Shown here piece after piece: positions 11,094 through 23,455 of a stretch of DNA of 64,000 nt. The stretch lies in assembly GCA_009809945.1 (NCBI GenBank), contig WTPW01000959.1, positions 108,190 through 172,189 of the forward strand, in the 5' to 3' direction. Each line of letters opens with the position of its first letter. Position 1 is the first letter of the stretch. The translations under genes and the position numbers were made by a program. Source of the DNA: Gigaspora margarita (lineage: Eukaryota > Glomeromycota > Glomeromycetes > Diversisporales > Gigasporaceae). The notes under the pieces were generated by a model that worked only from the letters and a program-made list of their open reading frames with translations, searched no databases and was not told the origin of the DNA.

Positions 11094-12799
11094 TTTGTAC
11101 TAGATGTTTAGAGTCCTTAAATATTCATTAATATAAATAAAAAATTGTATTAATAAAAAATTATCCATTTGAAGGTGAGTTAGTAGAAAAAGAACAAATC
11201 ATTTTTAGTAAAATTTTTTTAATTTTTAAATTAAAATATCTTAAGGGTAGAGGGTATGTAGATTATTTCTATTATTAAATAAGTAACAAAAAATATTTTT
11301 ACTGTGAATTTAAAAGTTGCTACATATAAAAGTTATTTTTTTACTAAATAAATTGATATTTATGTACTAAGTAAATTTGTTCATAATTACTCTTTCCAAT
11401 GATCATCTGGACCAAAAAGTTTTTTGTTAGAGCGTTACCAGATACTTAAAGTACTATAGGTCAACACAATATACGGTTTTTAAAAAAAGGTCAATTGCTA
11501 TACTGGGGACTCCTCTTTTATATTTAGCATGCAAGCTAAAAGTGTCAGTTGTGCAAGATAACTGGCAGTTGGTGCTCTTGGTACAAGAAATTCTAGTAGA
11601 GATGATGATAGTCTTTGTCAATGAAGGATATTGTGGTAAAACAATAGGGAACAACAAAAAAAATGAGTTTTATCTTCCTATACTTTTCTTTAAAATTGCT
11701 TCAAGTGACATTTTTCACTCCTTGGCTTTTTGAAATTTTAACAAAAGTGGGCATTTTGACTTATCCCCTCCAAAAGATCAGCATTGTTTACTTTTCCATT
11801 TTGGGAATACAGCTTCCAAATTGGATCAAGTCATGAGTAAAATTTAGAACGTGGATAGTTTGGAGATAAACACAAATTGAAATTTCTTTTTAGAATATTT
11901 TTTTAGCCATAGTTTTTTTTTTTTTTTACTATTTCTTTTATTAGCTTTTTTACACATTTTTTGCTGTAAATATAATACTTGGTATCAAATAATTAGTATT
12001 ATATAATTTTTATAGTTTGACCCAGGCGAAATTGGTGCTGTTGTTTAGTTTAATTTTTGTCTTTTTCTTCTTTCTTTTTATTTTATTGAGTTTCAATTTT
12101 GGTATTCATTTAGGTAGTAATATCTATCTCCCTTTTATTTTCCCTTTTTATTTTCTATATATTTGTGTTTCTTTTTACTAGAATTTCTTTACTTAAGAAG
12201 CTTAGAGAAGAAGGTTTTAAAATTAGACTATTTGACAACGTCCTTTAGTTTGACGTTTCAAACTTCTAGTTTGTAGTATCTAGGGGTTAGTAAATTATGG
12301 GGGCCAACTTATTATAAACATATATTTAATAAAAATGTTGCATAATTGTTTGTATAACAATCATATAAATATATAATAAAAATATTCACGATAATATATC
12401 AAAAAACCTTTGATTGTATTAATTGACCACTGATTCAAGACAGGCTGTTATTGTCTTCTATTTCTGCCACCTGGTAGGTTTGTATAGGAATTGAGTACAT
12501 ATTGGTGTTTGCAAAAACTAAATATTACTCTTAAATAATAAAAGTGTCAAATTCTGAATTTATTAACCTATATGCGTTCATTTTAAATATTTAGTACTAT
12601 AAAAGACCTGGATCTCTTACAGTCTTATATTCCCCAATATTAAAACTTATATCAGACTTGGGTCTAGTACATGGTAAAGAGTTTGTACCATTGGAAATTT
12701 TTAAAAGTATGTAGATTTTTCATTTATTGTGAGTGGCCTATAGATAGTATTAAGGAGAGAGAGTGTATACGTTTAACTGATTTAACTCTAATGGTTAGT
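11094..12799. other. AT-rich stretch without a supported gene
   Basis: Mixed AT-rich DNA. Short open frames around 11454-11733 lie on both strands over the same bases and have no recognisable domain. I see no ordered repeat or transposon end. Confidence 0.5.
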
Positions 12800-14160
12800 G
12801 ATGTTTGAGTAGCATTAAAAAGTATTTTAAGGCACATTCAGCCATTTTGAAATGCAGGTCTTTTTATTTTCAGAACAAATTAAAAGATAGTTTGAAAGAT
12901 GTCAATGGCATTATGAAAATTGATTTAGAACCACATATTACTATTCAAGAATTCGAAATAATTATTAAGTGAGTCATGTAATACAGTATCTTTAATTCAT
13001 ATATAATCCTATAATTACTCTAACTTACATATATAAATTTAATTTAATATTAAGATATATTTACGGAGGCTCTGTTTCTTTGGAAAACTTTGATAATCAA
13101 TTTATTTTTGATCTTATTTTAGTTGCTAATAAGTTCCTTCTCGAAGAGTTAATTAGATCACTTGAAACTTATTTAATCGAGTCTAAAGCTCATTGGTTAC
13201 GCACTCATTTTTCTTATGTTTATAAAACATGCTTCGAAAATAGTAAACTAGAAGAACTACAAAAATGGAGCAACATCATTTTAGCAAAACATCCAAATAT
13301 TATTTTTGATTCTGAAGATTTTAATTCTCTTAATGAAAATGCATTAATTTTACTTATTAAACGTGATGATTTACAAATAGAAGAAATAAAAATTTGGAAT
13401 TATATTATAAAGTGGGGAATTGCACAAAATCCTAATTTGCTATCTGATCCTGAAGTCTGATGAAAATTTTACAGCTTTAAAGGTTATTCTAAAAAATTGT
13501 TTACCATATATCTGTTACTTTCAGATGTCTGCCAAAGATGTTGGAAATTATGTATTTTCATATTCTCAAATTCTTGAAAAAAAACTTTGGAAAGATTTGA
13601 ATAAAAGTTTTCTGTCATCCGACCATGAAATTACTTCAACAATTCTACCACCTTGTATTATTTTAAAATCAGACTTACTATCAAGATCAACTGATCCATT
13701 TTCAACTGTTATTAATGAAGAACATGCAGCTGAAATTGTATCGTGGATTGATAAAAATACCGTTACATATAATACAAGAAATAATCCGTATGAATTTAAA
13801 TTATTTCTTCATGGAAGCAGAGATGGATTTAACTGTTAATCATTTTGGAAGTTATGCAATAAGAAAGCAAATATTGTTACAGTTATAAATGTAAAAGACA
13901 ATGATAATATTGAAAGAATTTTTGGTGGATGCAATCCAGTTGGATGGTATAGTAGTGAACGCAGTTATGTTAGTTGCCAGAATAGCTTTATTTTTTCATT
14001 AAAAAATGATGCAATCCAAAATTCTATTTTAAATCATGTCAAAAAACCATCAAATGCTATTTATAATAATAGACATTTGTACGACATAAATTTTGGTTAT
14101 TCTCTTGGTATGTTTTATGAGAATATAATAGCCAAATTAATGGGTGCCTACTGTATATAA
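12800..14160 (+). pseudogene. BTB-BACK-TLDc protein pseudogene
   Basis: Pieces follow the order of the family: the BTB middle (FKAHSAILKCRSFYFQNKLKD), then an intron at about 12969-13054, then YIYGGSVSLENFDNQFIFDL and the BACK-like helices (IWNYIIKWGIAQNPNLLSDP). After a frameshift near 13455 it runs on with ENFTALKVILKNCLPYICYF, then the TLDc start (FSTVINEEHAAEIVSWID), HGSRDGF, and after a TAA (13837-13839) SFWKLCNKKANIVTVINVKD to about 14160. More than one frame change and one stop break it, and the BTB N-terminus is not readable. Such BTB/TLDc proteins are a huge family in Rhizophagus; many are thought to act in ubiquitin-ligase adaptor or stress roles. A further in-frame tail in another frame reaches about 14225. 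Confidence 0.8.
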
Positions 14161-14229
14161 TATTGTTGTAGCTGATGAGGAAATTGAAATTTGGGGAGTT
14201 CGTTTCAATAAATTTTATGATTAAACAGG

Positions 14230-15060
14230 TGATTCTTAAAATCGATTTGTATAAATCAATTAATTTATTCTATGATATAATCAACAATTTGATTAAATTA
14301 TCGATTGGATCATTTTCTATAAAGATATTCTATACGTATTGGATAATTTATTTATTAATTGCTTAGAAATTATTGTTAAATGATTACAGTACTAAATAAT
14401 AATTAATTATTTAATTTATTAATAATGACAATAAAATTACACAATTTATCAATAACGATAATAATAATAACACATGCCAATTGAGAATCAATATAAATTC
14501 AGAATAATACGGAATATTATAATAATAAGGGGTTTCAGAAATATAATTCGTAAATCTTATTTTGATAAAAGAGGACATATTTATTATCAAATAAGAGATG
14601 TACAAATCAAATCTTATTTATTTTTTAATTAAAATTTGAATACACTTATTTATATAACCTTTATTCTATTAAAATCGGGTTTGACTAGTTTAACAAAATA
14701 AACCAATTCAAAACTCCCACATCAAATATTTTTTATTAAAAAGTTAATAAAAATAAATTACTATATGCTCATTAAAAGAATATTCGCATTTTATTTATTT
14801 ATTTTTTTTAATTATTTTACTTTATTATTATAATAAAATAATTAATTACATTATTAAAATATAAAATAAATCACTATATGCTCATCTAATTATTATTAAT
14901 AAATGCTAGCTAAATTTACATATATTAAAAAAATACATTCGATATTCATATGTATTTTAAATATATGCTTGCCTAAATATTAAATGCTAACTAAATTGTC
15001 ATACATTAAAAGAATATATTCAGATATTCTTATATATTTTTAATAACTTTTGCATTCCCC
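14230..15060. other. AT-rich stretch, degenerate short repeats
   Basis: Phrases such as AAATGCTA.CTAAATT and ATTAAAAGAATATATTC recur two or three times between 14760 and 15040 in altered form. No gene is seen. Confidence 0.45.
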
Positions 15061-15941
15061 ACGTAGAACATATCAACAATTGTTTTCGGCAACAGCAGAA
15101 ATTTGGTTGGGTGTCTTGTCTAACCTGAATCTAAAAAGAAGATAATACTACGCAATTTTTTTTTTAAAAAAATTAAATTTACCTTTGCAAGTATCACGAC
15201 TAATGCAGCCCAACACCTGACAAACGACGGATGCTCCACGACAAGTTCCAGAAAAGTAAGACAAGAAGAAATTAATATATATCCCAAGTCAGCAGGAAAA
15301 AAACCTATACACAAGACCATTATTGAAGAAACTTATCAAGGACGAAATCAGACCTGACTGAGCAAGCCAAGACCCATAGAGGAAAACCATACAAGAAACG
15401 TATTGAACCCATTGAACCCAAAAATGCTTAATGAAAAAAAAACTTCAAAACGTGAAGTCAACGAAAGAATGATTACCCTATACCAACAAAGAACCAGACG
15501 AAGGCTTATCAAGACTACTCCAAGCACCAGGCCCCGAAGTGAAAACAATGACCAGACTATACTAACAAAGACTCCAGCAGAGAACTTTACGATCAGCAAA
15601 ATCTATATTCACAAGAATGCTGAAACGATAAAATCTAAAGAACGAATGAAAAATTGTATAGAACTATAATCTAGAACATCAATCAACGAATACTAGAAAT
15701 GGCCCTTACTTTCAAAAACACTTGAATCGACAAAGATCTTAACACCAACTATAACGATGAAGTCCATGAAAGAATTAACGACAACAACAGTTTCAAGATC
15801 GGTGCCCAGCCTGGCCGTTGAATTAGCAAGAACACCGTCTAGTCAAATCACCAAGAACTACAAGAATTAGTGAAAACTACAAAAAGATCAAAATTGTTTT
15901 AGCTTAGCATCAGTTGTAATGAAGAATTAGAAAACAACAAA
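15061..15941. other. A/C-rich segment with a short unassigned open frame
   Basis: The composition shifts to A/C-rich (AAGAC, CAAGAA phrases). A Lys/Thr-rich open frame spans 15403-15669, overlapped by an equally long one on the other strand. Neither has a domain I know, and the sequence resembles other A/C-rich repeats of the window, so I regard this as repeat DNA rather than a gene. Confidence 0.4.
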
Positions 15942-15943
15942 AA

Positions 15944-16207
15944 AAAAAAAGGGACAAAAAAACAAACTACTTAGGGCCTTGTCATTAATCACCTGATTAT
16001 TTTTTATCAAAGGCCTACCCCCCCTCCCTCTTCTTTAATATATATATAGAAGAAAAAAAACAGAGAAAAAAATGCAACGAAAAAACCCCATATAANAAAA
16101 AAAAAAAGGGACAAAAAAACAAACTACTTAGGGCCTTGTCATTAATCACCTGATTATTTTTTATCAAAGGCCTACCCCCCCTCCCTCTTCTTTAATATAT
16201 ATATAGT
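15944..16207. repeat. Duplicated ~105-bp block around an unresolved base (probable assembly join)
   Basis: The block from AAAAAAAGGGACAAAAAAAC through CTTTAATATATATATAG stands at 15944-16049 and again at 16097-16207 with essentially no differences. The unresolved base N at 16096 lies just before the second copy. The bases after the first copy (AAGAAAAAAAACAGAGAAAA) recur at 16358. A join or collapsed repeat in the assembly explains this more simply than a biological duplication. Confidence 0.6.
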
Positions 16208-16662
16208 CAGGTTCTTATATATAATTTCAACTTTTTTTACCCCCCCTAAAAAATTACCTGATTTTTGTCACTCCCCTTATCTACTTCTGTACTTATGATT
16301 GTTAGGTGTGTAACAGAGCCAGATCTAGACCCGAGTGTATAAAATGAAGATCTACAAAGAAAAAAAACAGAGAAAAAAATGCAACGAAAAAAAGAAATAT
16401 AATAAATAAAAAAAAATAAATATAATAAATAAAATAAATAATAAATAAATAAAAAAATAAATATACAGTAATAAATAAAAACAAACCAGATCCGGGTCGG
16501 GTAGTTAATAAAACCTCTATATACTAATATAAAATAACAAAAAAATTTACCCGGCCAGGTTATGAGAACCAATTTTGCATGGCCTTATGTTGAATATTAG
16601 AGTCAATATTATTAACTACAAATTCATTTGGATGCTAATTTGTACCCGGGGACAAGTAAGAT

Positions 16663-16843
16663 AGGACCCCGAAATATACATAGATAGGTCAGGTTAATTA
16701 TAGGGTTACTAAAAAAGGAAAGATCTGCAGAAAAAACTTCAAAAATAAGCAAAAAAATTACTATAAATAGAAAGGATCTGCATAAAAAACCTCAAAAATA
16801 AGCAAACTTATATCTGACCTATCTATGTATATTTCGGGATCCT
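16663..16843. mobile_element. 181-bp hAT-type MITE
   Basis: Ends AGGACCCCGAAATATACATA and, inverted, AGGATCCCGAAATATACATA continue as GATAGGTCAG. The 8-bp target duplication AGTAAGAT is perfect at 16655-16662 and 16844-16851. The interior has a short duplicated block (AAAGGATCTGC / CAAAAATAAGC). The ends resemble those of the element at 34678. Confidence 0.9.
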
Positions 16844-16851
16844 AGTAAGAT

Positions 16852-17310
16852 GATCCAATATACAATCAATTGCTAATCAATCATATAATAAAATATTTTA
16901 AATGCATATGTTTAACAAACCTTAAAATATTTCCATCCCAATTAACAACTATCCCACGATCTGTGTAAATCAATAACTCTGCGAAGTTTTCCGTTTTTCA
17001 CAAGCAAATTTCTAGTTGCATGATGCCACCATTCATGAATAGTGTGTTTTAAAAGCATATTAGATCCAGAAATTATTAATTCGGATGTTCAAGTAAAAAC
17101 TGGCATTATACTTCGCGAGAAAAAGACGAGTGGCAGGCTTAAAGGTAATTTACTATGTACAAGATGATGTGGGTGCATTCTATATGGTTAATTAAAATTG
17201 TTAGGCTTCAAGTTATATATATGATTTCTTACAATAATTGAGTGATAAATATATGATTCAGTTTTTTTAACAATAAAAAAATAGCTATAAAATTTCTTTA
17301 TGATTAATTA
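16852..17310. other. AT-rich spacer
   Basis: I see no gene or ordered repeat here. It is the sequence into which the large hAT element on the right was inserted. Confidence 0.5.
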
Positions 17311-18779
17311 CTTGCCTTTAGTGCTTGGATCCAGTTTATAAAATCCGGTTATATCCGGATATCAAAAGAATAACAGATACTCTTTTTTAAAAAAGGATAT
17401 TCAATCCGGATTTAATTTTTAAACCGTTATAAATCTGATTTTTATCCAGATATAGTAATAATAATAAATGCATTACTAAAGCAGAATTAAATCAATATAT
17501 GATCTCATACTACATAAATTACATTCTTGATATCTATATAAACCTTTATTATAACTGCATTAAAAAGGTAAACCTAAACATCATTCTGCTTTAGCCAACT
17601 ACCTAATTTGGTAAATTAATCTGCGATGACTATAGGCTCCCAATTTACAAATCCAAGCCTCGATTCTAATTTCTCTATTTTTAGTAAAATAATACACTTC
17701 TAAATGGAAATTAATTATCTGCAATATAATATTATGCAGTTGTGCCCGTTGTGCTAAATATTAGACACTCGATTCACAGATTTAGATTATCATTAATAAA
17801 GTAATACTTTAATATGCACATCGTAATTTTGGCTAAAGCAGTCCATTCTAAAAATGTTTATATCAAATCTCATAGTGAATTAAGTATAATGATAGATTGC
17901 TAATTATTTCATGTAGATAATGCAGTAAATAATACATTATCTATTTTGTTAGATTTTATGAATTCCGTTAAGTAAAAACCTTGTAAGATTCAATTCTGTA
18001 TCGAGATTTTATAATCTTACAGGTTTTTAGTTGCTAGAATGTTATACCCTTTTAGGAAAAATTGTCTACGCTATAGATCAACTATTCAATATTAAGTATT
18101 TGATTAAAAATTTATTCACTGGAACTGCTAGTACTAAAAAGTATACATTTTAGCAGGCTTTAGTGATTCTCGAATGATAATAATCTAATTCATCAGAGAA
18201 AAATAAGCAATTTCAAGTAAAACTAGAATAGCTTTTTTTCAAAAAAGTAAAATTCTTCAGGCTTTTCTTAGAATTACTCANATTCAGGTTTTTGCTTAAA
18301 TTAATTAAGAGATTAATAATAATATGTAAAGCCATTCCTAATCAAACCGATATTTAAAAAAANAAAACCATAAATCATTCATNATCCAGATCTAAAAGAA
18401 TAATCGTCATATGAAAATTGTAAGAACAAAAAAGGTAGATTAATTAAATATGCAAAAAAGGTATAATAAGATACTGATCCAGGAATTTCAAAGACTTTTG
18501 ATATCTTGCACACGCATGAAAATTGATAAAAGTATCTAAAGACTTATAAAAAATAATGTTAAAAATAAAATGCTATTATAAATAAGAAAAAATAAATGAG
18601 ACAATAAAGATTGGATATATTCAATCGTACACTAGATCTAATAAAGAAAAATTAAATTAGATTTTTCTATTGCAAATTCTTTATAAAAGGTNGTTAAATG
18701 AGAGCTTTTNTATCTAATAGTTGAAAAAAATTTGAAATAAACTTTAAGTACTAAATTTACCAAATTATATAAAACCAAA

Positions 18780-21700
18780 ATGTCTAGTATTAAAAAACGA
18801 AAGAGTAAATACTCTACTGATTCCAATTCGACACCAAATTCTAATGAGAATTCTTGTCCTGAAAATGCTATTTATATTTCTAATAATGAAACTAGTGATG
18901 AAACATTAAGCGAGAAAATATTAGTACAAGCTCTAATAGTGATGAAGAACACACTAATAAAAAATTAAATCCTCAAACAAGATCACGAAGAAATGCCAGT
19001 TGGGTTTGGTACTATTTTCGTAAAAGGCCCCCTTCAAAAAAATGGAAAAGGCGTGCAAATTGCACTGTAATTATAAAAGATAAAAAATCTCCAAATGGTC
19101 AGTGCGAATGTGGTCAACTAGTTAAAACTCAAGGCTCTACTGGCAACTTTCAATCACATTTAAATGCTCATGGAATTACTAAGCCTACTCAAATAAATAG
19201 TACAGCAGCTCAACCAACTATTGATGAGATGTTTCAAAATGCTGTTAAGCAAAATCCTCATCAAAAAGAATCTATTGAACGTGCTTTGGTTGAATGGATA
19301 GTCACAAATTCTCAGCCCTTTTATGTCATGCAAAGTGAAAGCTTTGTTAAACTAATTCATACATTAAATCCTTATTATGAATTACCTTCCAATAAACAAA
19401 TTAAAGCACGTATTTATCAAAGTTACAACAATTCAATTGAATATCTCAAAACCCTTCTTGTAACAGAACTTAAAACATGCAGTTTGACATGTGATCTGTG
19501 GACTGCTCGTTCTAAAAATGGTTATTTAGGAATTACATGCCATTTTATTAATTCAAATTATGAGCTAAAAGAAATTATATTTGCAGTTAAATATGTCCCA
19601 TACCCTCATGATGCTATAACTATTAAAACTGAGTTAGAGAATGTAATCAATGATTGGAATCTTTCCGAAAAAGTAATTTCAATTACAACTAATAATGCTG
19701 CTAGTATGATCAAAGCTATTAGTTTGATGGATCAGGTAGATCGTATTCCTTGTACAGCTCACACTATACAACTCGCTATTGGAAAGGGTTTAAAACCTGC
19801 AGCAACTTTAATACAACGTGTAAAACGGTTAATTAATTTTTTAACTACACTTAAACAAAATGAACAACTACAAAAGTCACAAGAAATGCTAAAAGTTTCT
19901 AAAGAAAAAATTAGTAGTGATGAAAAAATGTATTATCGTGCAATTTCTAATGTTACTACACGCTGGAATTCCTCATACTTTGCATGGAAGCGACTTCTCC
20001 AACTTAAACGTGCTATTATATTAATGGAAGCAACTATGAGCGATGATTCTGATTCCAAAGCTCGTAAAGATGCTAAGAAATTAAAGTCTATTATGATAAC
20101 TGAAGACGAATGGATAGTTCTTGAAGAATTGACTATACTCTTAGTACCTTTTGCCGAAATTACTGAATTGTTAGGTGGTAGCAATTACTCTACAATTAGC
20201 TTTATGTGGCCAGCTATTACTATTCTTACCAAAAGTTGTAATCTATCAGTAGCTAGTGCAAGTATTGAAGAAATTGACCTAATGGATGCATCAGATGTAT
20301 TTGATGATATTGAAGAGGATATAGTTGACTTGGATGAGGAATTTGCAACAATTACTATTGCTAATGATAATGTGATTAAACTCAATCAACCCCAAAATAC
20401 AGATGGATTGGTAAATAAAATTAAAAAAAATTTATATGCAGCATTAAAATATTATTGGGATGCACCAATTGATCATTCATTAGTTGCAACATTACTTGAT
20501 CCTTGCTGCAAATCAATGAAACAATTAGATGGTTGGGAATGCAATAAAGCTATTACATCAGCAATTTATAATAGCGTAATCTTACGTAAGATATTACGAA
20601 CCGTAATATAAGCAAAATATTACGTAATATATTTCGAAATATTTCGAATTATCAAATTTTTGAAATATTACGAAAGTAATTTCGAAATATTTCGAAATAG
20701 GTTAACGAAATATTTCGATCCCTTTCAAAATAATTTAGGACTAGGAAACCAAGCTGGATCAGGATCAGTAGGTCTGTAACCTGGATCGCGCATTAGACTG
20801 ATTTTTCGAAATAGTTTGAAATAATTTAATGATATTCAATTTCTGTACTACAAGATCAGATTAGATCTTTTGTTTATAATTAGATCTTCTATTTTTTTTC
20901 TTTCGCTTTTTTGTTTTTATTTCGTTTCATTCTTTATTTTCGTTTCATTTTTTGTTTTCATTTCGTTTTTTTGTTTTCATTTTTATTTTTAATTTTTTTT
21001 TAATTATTTTTTATTTCGGCACTTTTACAAGACACCTTTGCAAGAAGATATACAACATTTCGAAACCTTTCGCATGTCTACACAGACTTCCGACATAATC
21101 AATAACACCAAGAACGCTTCTTTAGAGAATGATTTAGTTAGGCGCAAGTTTTCGCAAGTTTTCGCATAGTTTTGCAAGTTTGTGCAAGTTTTTGCAAGGT
21201 TTCGCGTCATTTATTTTTTCGTTTCGTGTTTTTTGTTTTTGTTTTCTTTTGTTTTATTTTAAATTTTTTTTTATTATTATATTTCGGCACTTTGCGAGAA
21301 CAGAACCCTTACTTCCTGGCACTTTGCACGAAAAACAACCCAGACTTTTTCGGTACTTCGCGACTTTTTTGGCATTTCGCAAGAACATTAACACGACTTT
21401 TGCAATTTCTGAATTTACAAGAACGCGAACTCTTACGAAGATTTGGGGCTTCGTTTATTTTTTTTTATTAGTTTGCTTACACTTTTTGTTTTTTTGTTTT
21501 TTTTTTTACTTATTTTTTTAAATTTTATTTTAGTTATTCCTAACTTCTTCGAAACTTTGCGACTTTCCTCGGCAATTTGCAAGAACCAACACTTCTAAGA
21601 AACATTTTTATTTTGAAGTTTTTAGAAAAAGAGTGCGAAACGAAGTTTATAGCCAAAACAAAAGAAGTAGTCAAAGTGAAGACAATAGAAAACAAAGAAG

Positions 21701-22758
21701 CGAAGATAATAACTAACTGTGGGTGAGTGAAAATAAGTGTATAGGGCTAGTTTTTTGTATATAGTGATAGAATTAGAAGCGAAGAAGTGCGAAAGTATTT
21801 AAAATAATATATAATAATGTAAAAATAATACTGTAAAAAATGTATAATAATTAAAATATAATATATAATATAATATGTATAATATAATATATAATAATAA
21901 TAAATAAAAAAATAATAATAAATAAAAAAATGTAAAATTTTATAATAAATTGCGAAACCTTGCGAAATAAAGCGAAAACCTGTAAAAAAGCATGATTATG
22001 TGAATATGTATATCGTTTATTTATTTTTTAAAATTTTGCAAAAATTTGCCAAATATTGCGAAACAATGCGAAATGATCCAAAATATTGCGAAACAATGCG
22101 AAAATATCAAAATATTACCTCCTGCACGCATTAGTTTATTGATCTGCATGAGTACGCGACCCCTGTGGGGGGAGGTAATTTGTATTTTTTTTTATTTGGT
22201 ATATTTCAAAATATTTCAAAATAATAACCGTAATATTACCGTAATCTAACATAATATATTACGTAATACACCGTGACGATCGTAAGATTTTCGTAATATT
22301 ACGGGCTGTAATATCTTACGTAAGATTACGTATATATAATTCGCTGATGTAGTCTTTTACAAGAAAATTACGAATTGCTAAATATTGAAAATGAAACTAC
22401 AAACTCACCAAATGAAGGACAAAATAAGGATCAGTTAAATCTTTTCTCAATTATGTTTGGATCAGATAATGTATTAATTAAAAATGAAGTAGAACGATAT
22501 CTCAAAATTGATCAAGTATCAACTAAAATTAATCCATTCAATTGGTGGAAGAATAACCAAGAAGAATTTCCAATTCTTGCCAGCTTAGCTCGTGAATATT
22601 TGGCTATTCCAGCTACTTCAACTCCTAGTAAATGTTTATTCTCAAGTGCAGGTAATTTAATGACTGTCAAACGTACATTCCTTAAACCTAATCTATTTGA
22701 AAGAATTCTCTTTCTTCAATGAAATATCAAAGTATTAGGAACTATATTTGAGTCATAA
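18780..22758 (+). pseudogene. hAT transposase (BED zinc finger, hAT dimerisation domain), broken
   Basis: The start ATG 18780 gives MSSIKKRKSKYSTDSNSTPN. The frame is lost in an A-run near 18915 and resumes as SSNSDEEHTNKKLNPQTRSR. A BED finger follows, with WVWYYFRKRPPSKKW, CECGQL and an H...H pair (SHLNAH). The catalytic RNase H-like region has CDLWTARSKNGYLGITCHF, ITTNNAASMIKAI, CTAHTIQLAIGKGL and TTRWNSSYFAWKRLLQLK. The open frame stops inside the 1.8-kb insertion. After it comes the hAT C-terminal dimerisation domain (NPFNWWKNNQEEFPILASLA, LAIPATSTPSKCLFSSAGNL). A TGA at 22720-22722 follows ILFLQ; the frame then stays open for 11 codons to TAA 22756-22758. Removing the insertion and one TA would join NKAI directly to SLLQENYELLNIE in frame. 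Confidence 0.9.
20556..22349. mobile_element. 1.8-kb TIR element inserted in the hAT transposase gene (TA target)
   Basis: Left end CATCAGCAATTTATAATAGC then GTAATCTTACGTAAGATATT; right end, inverted, CATCAGCGAATTATATATAC then GTAATCTTACGTAAGATATT. TA flanks it at 20554-20555 and 22350-22351. Taking the element and one TA out rejoins the transposase reading frame, which supports these borders. The interior has TTCGAAATAT palindromes (20620-20720), a run of related 'GGCACTTTGC.AGAAC' phrases (21010-21590), A/T simple sequence (21790-21950) and 'ATTGCGAAACAATGCGAAA' copies. No transposase is seen, so it depends on another source for movement. Confidence 0.85.
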
Positions 22759-23259
22759 ATATTAAATTAGAGATCTTTTTATTTTATTTGTTAAACTTAT
22801 AAATATATAGAAAAAAATTCGTTGTCGTTGGTATTTGTTATTAATAAAAGCTTATATTAATATATATAGTTACATTTAAAAATCAAATTATGTAATCCGA
22901 TTATCCCATAAATTGATCGTAAAACAAGATAAGGATTGTATTACCTATTATATACATAGGGGTTCAAAGTTAAAATGCATAAATCTTATTTTCAATTTGA
23001 ACGAAAGCTTTATTATTTTTTATGAAAGCTTTCTGATTTCATGAAATAGAGATACACATTTAACATTAAAATGCGCCACTTATTTGTTAACTTTGGAACC
23101 CCCCTAGTGTTAAATGACTAACTTGTCAATGAAGTGACAAAGCCAGTATTATTGCGAGATCACGCCACTATGTGACCAAGTATATATCAGGAAAGGAGAT
23201 TACTTGTTCTTATAAGTCTAAAGTGTCAGATTCAAGTGAAAATTCCTGTAAAAATTATG

Positions 23260-23455
23260 ACTCATAGATTGCGGTAATAGCTCTGTGACCAACAAATTAA
23301 TTGTGGCTCACAGAATGTAACATCAGCTCTGTAACCATTGTGTAAGTTGTGACTCACGGACTGTAGTAACAGCTCTGTGACTATTGTATATCTGTAATTA
23401 AATGCATCGTGGCTCAAGACTGTATTTGCAGTTCAACGACCACTTGATAGTAAAT
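23260..23455. repeat. Four degenerate ~60-bp tandem units in the hAT 3' region
   Basis: Each unit has TCACAGA.TGTA followed by CAGCTCTGTGACCA and a TTGTGGC-like end (near 23265, 23312, 23360 and 23410). Such repeats often occur in the subterminal parts of hAT elements. Noncoding. Confidence 0.55.

Noticed and set aside
20556-22349. Open frames such as 21172-21521 as genes of the inserted element
   Set aside because: Phe-rich, made from T-runs and short phrases, overlapping in several frames, no domain.
23260-23455. CRISPR-like array
   Set aside because: Units are degenerate with no unique spacers of constant length; a tandem repeat in a eukaryotic transposon.
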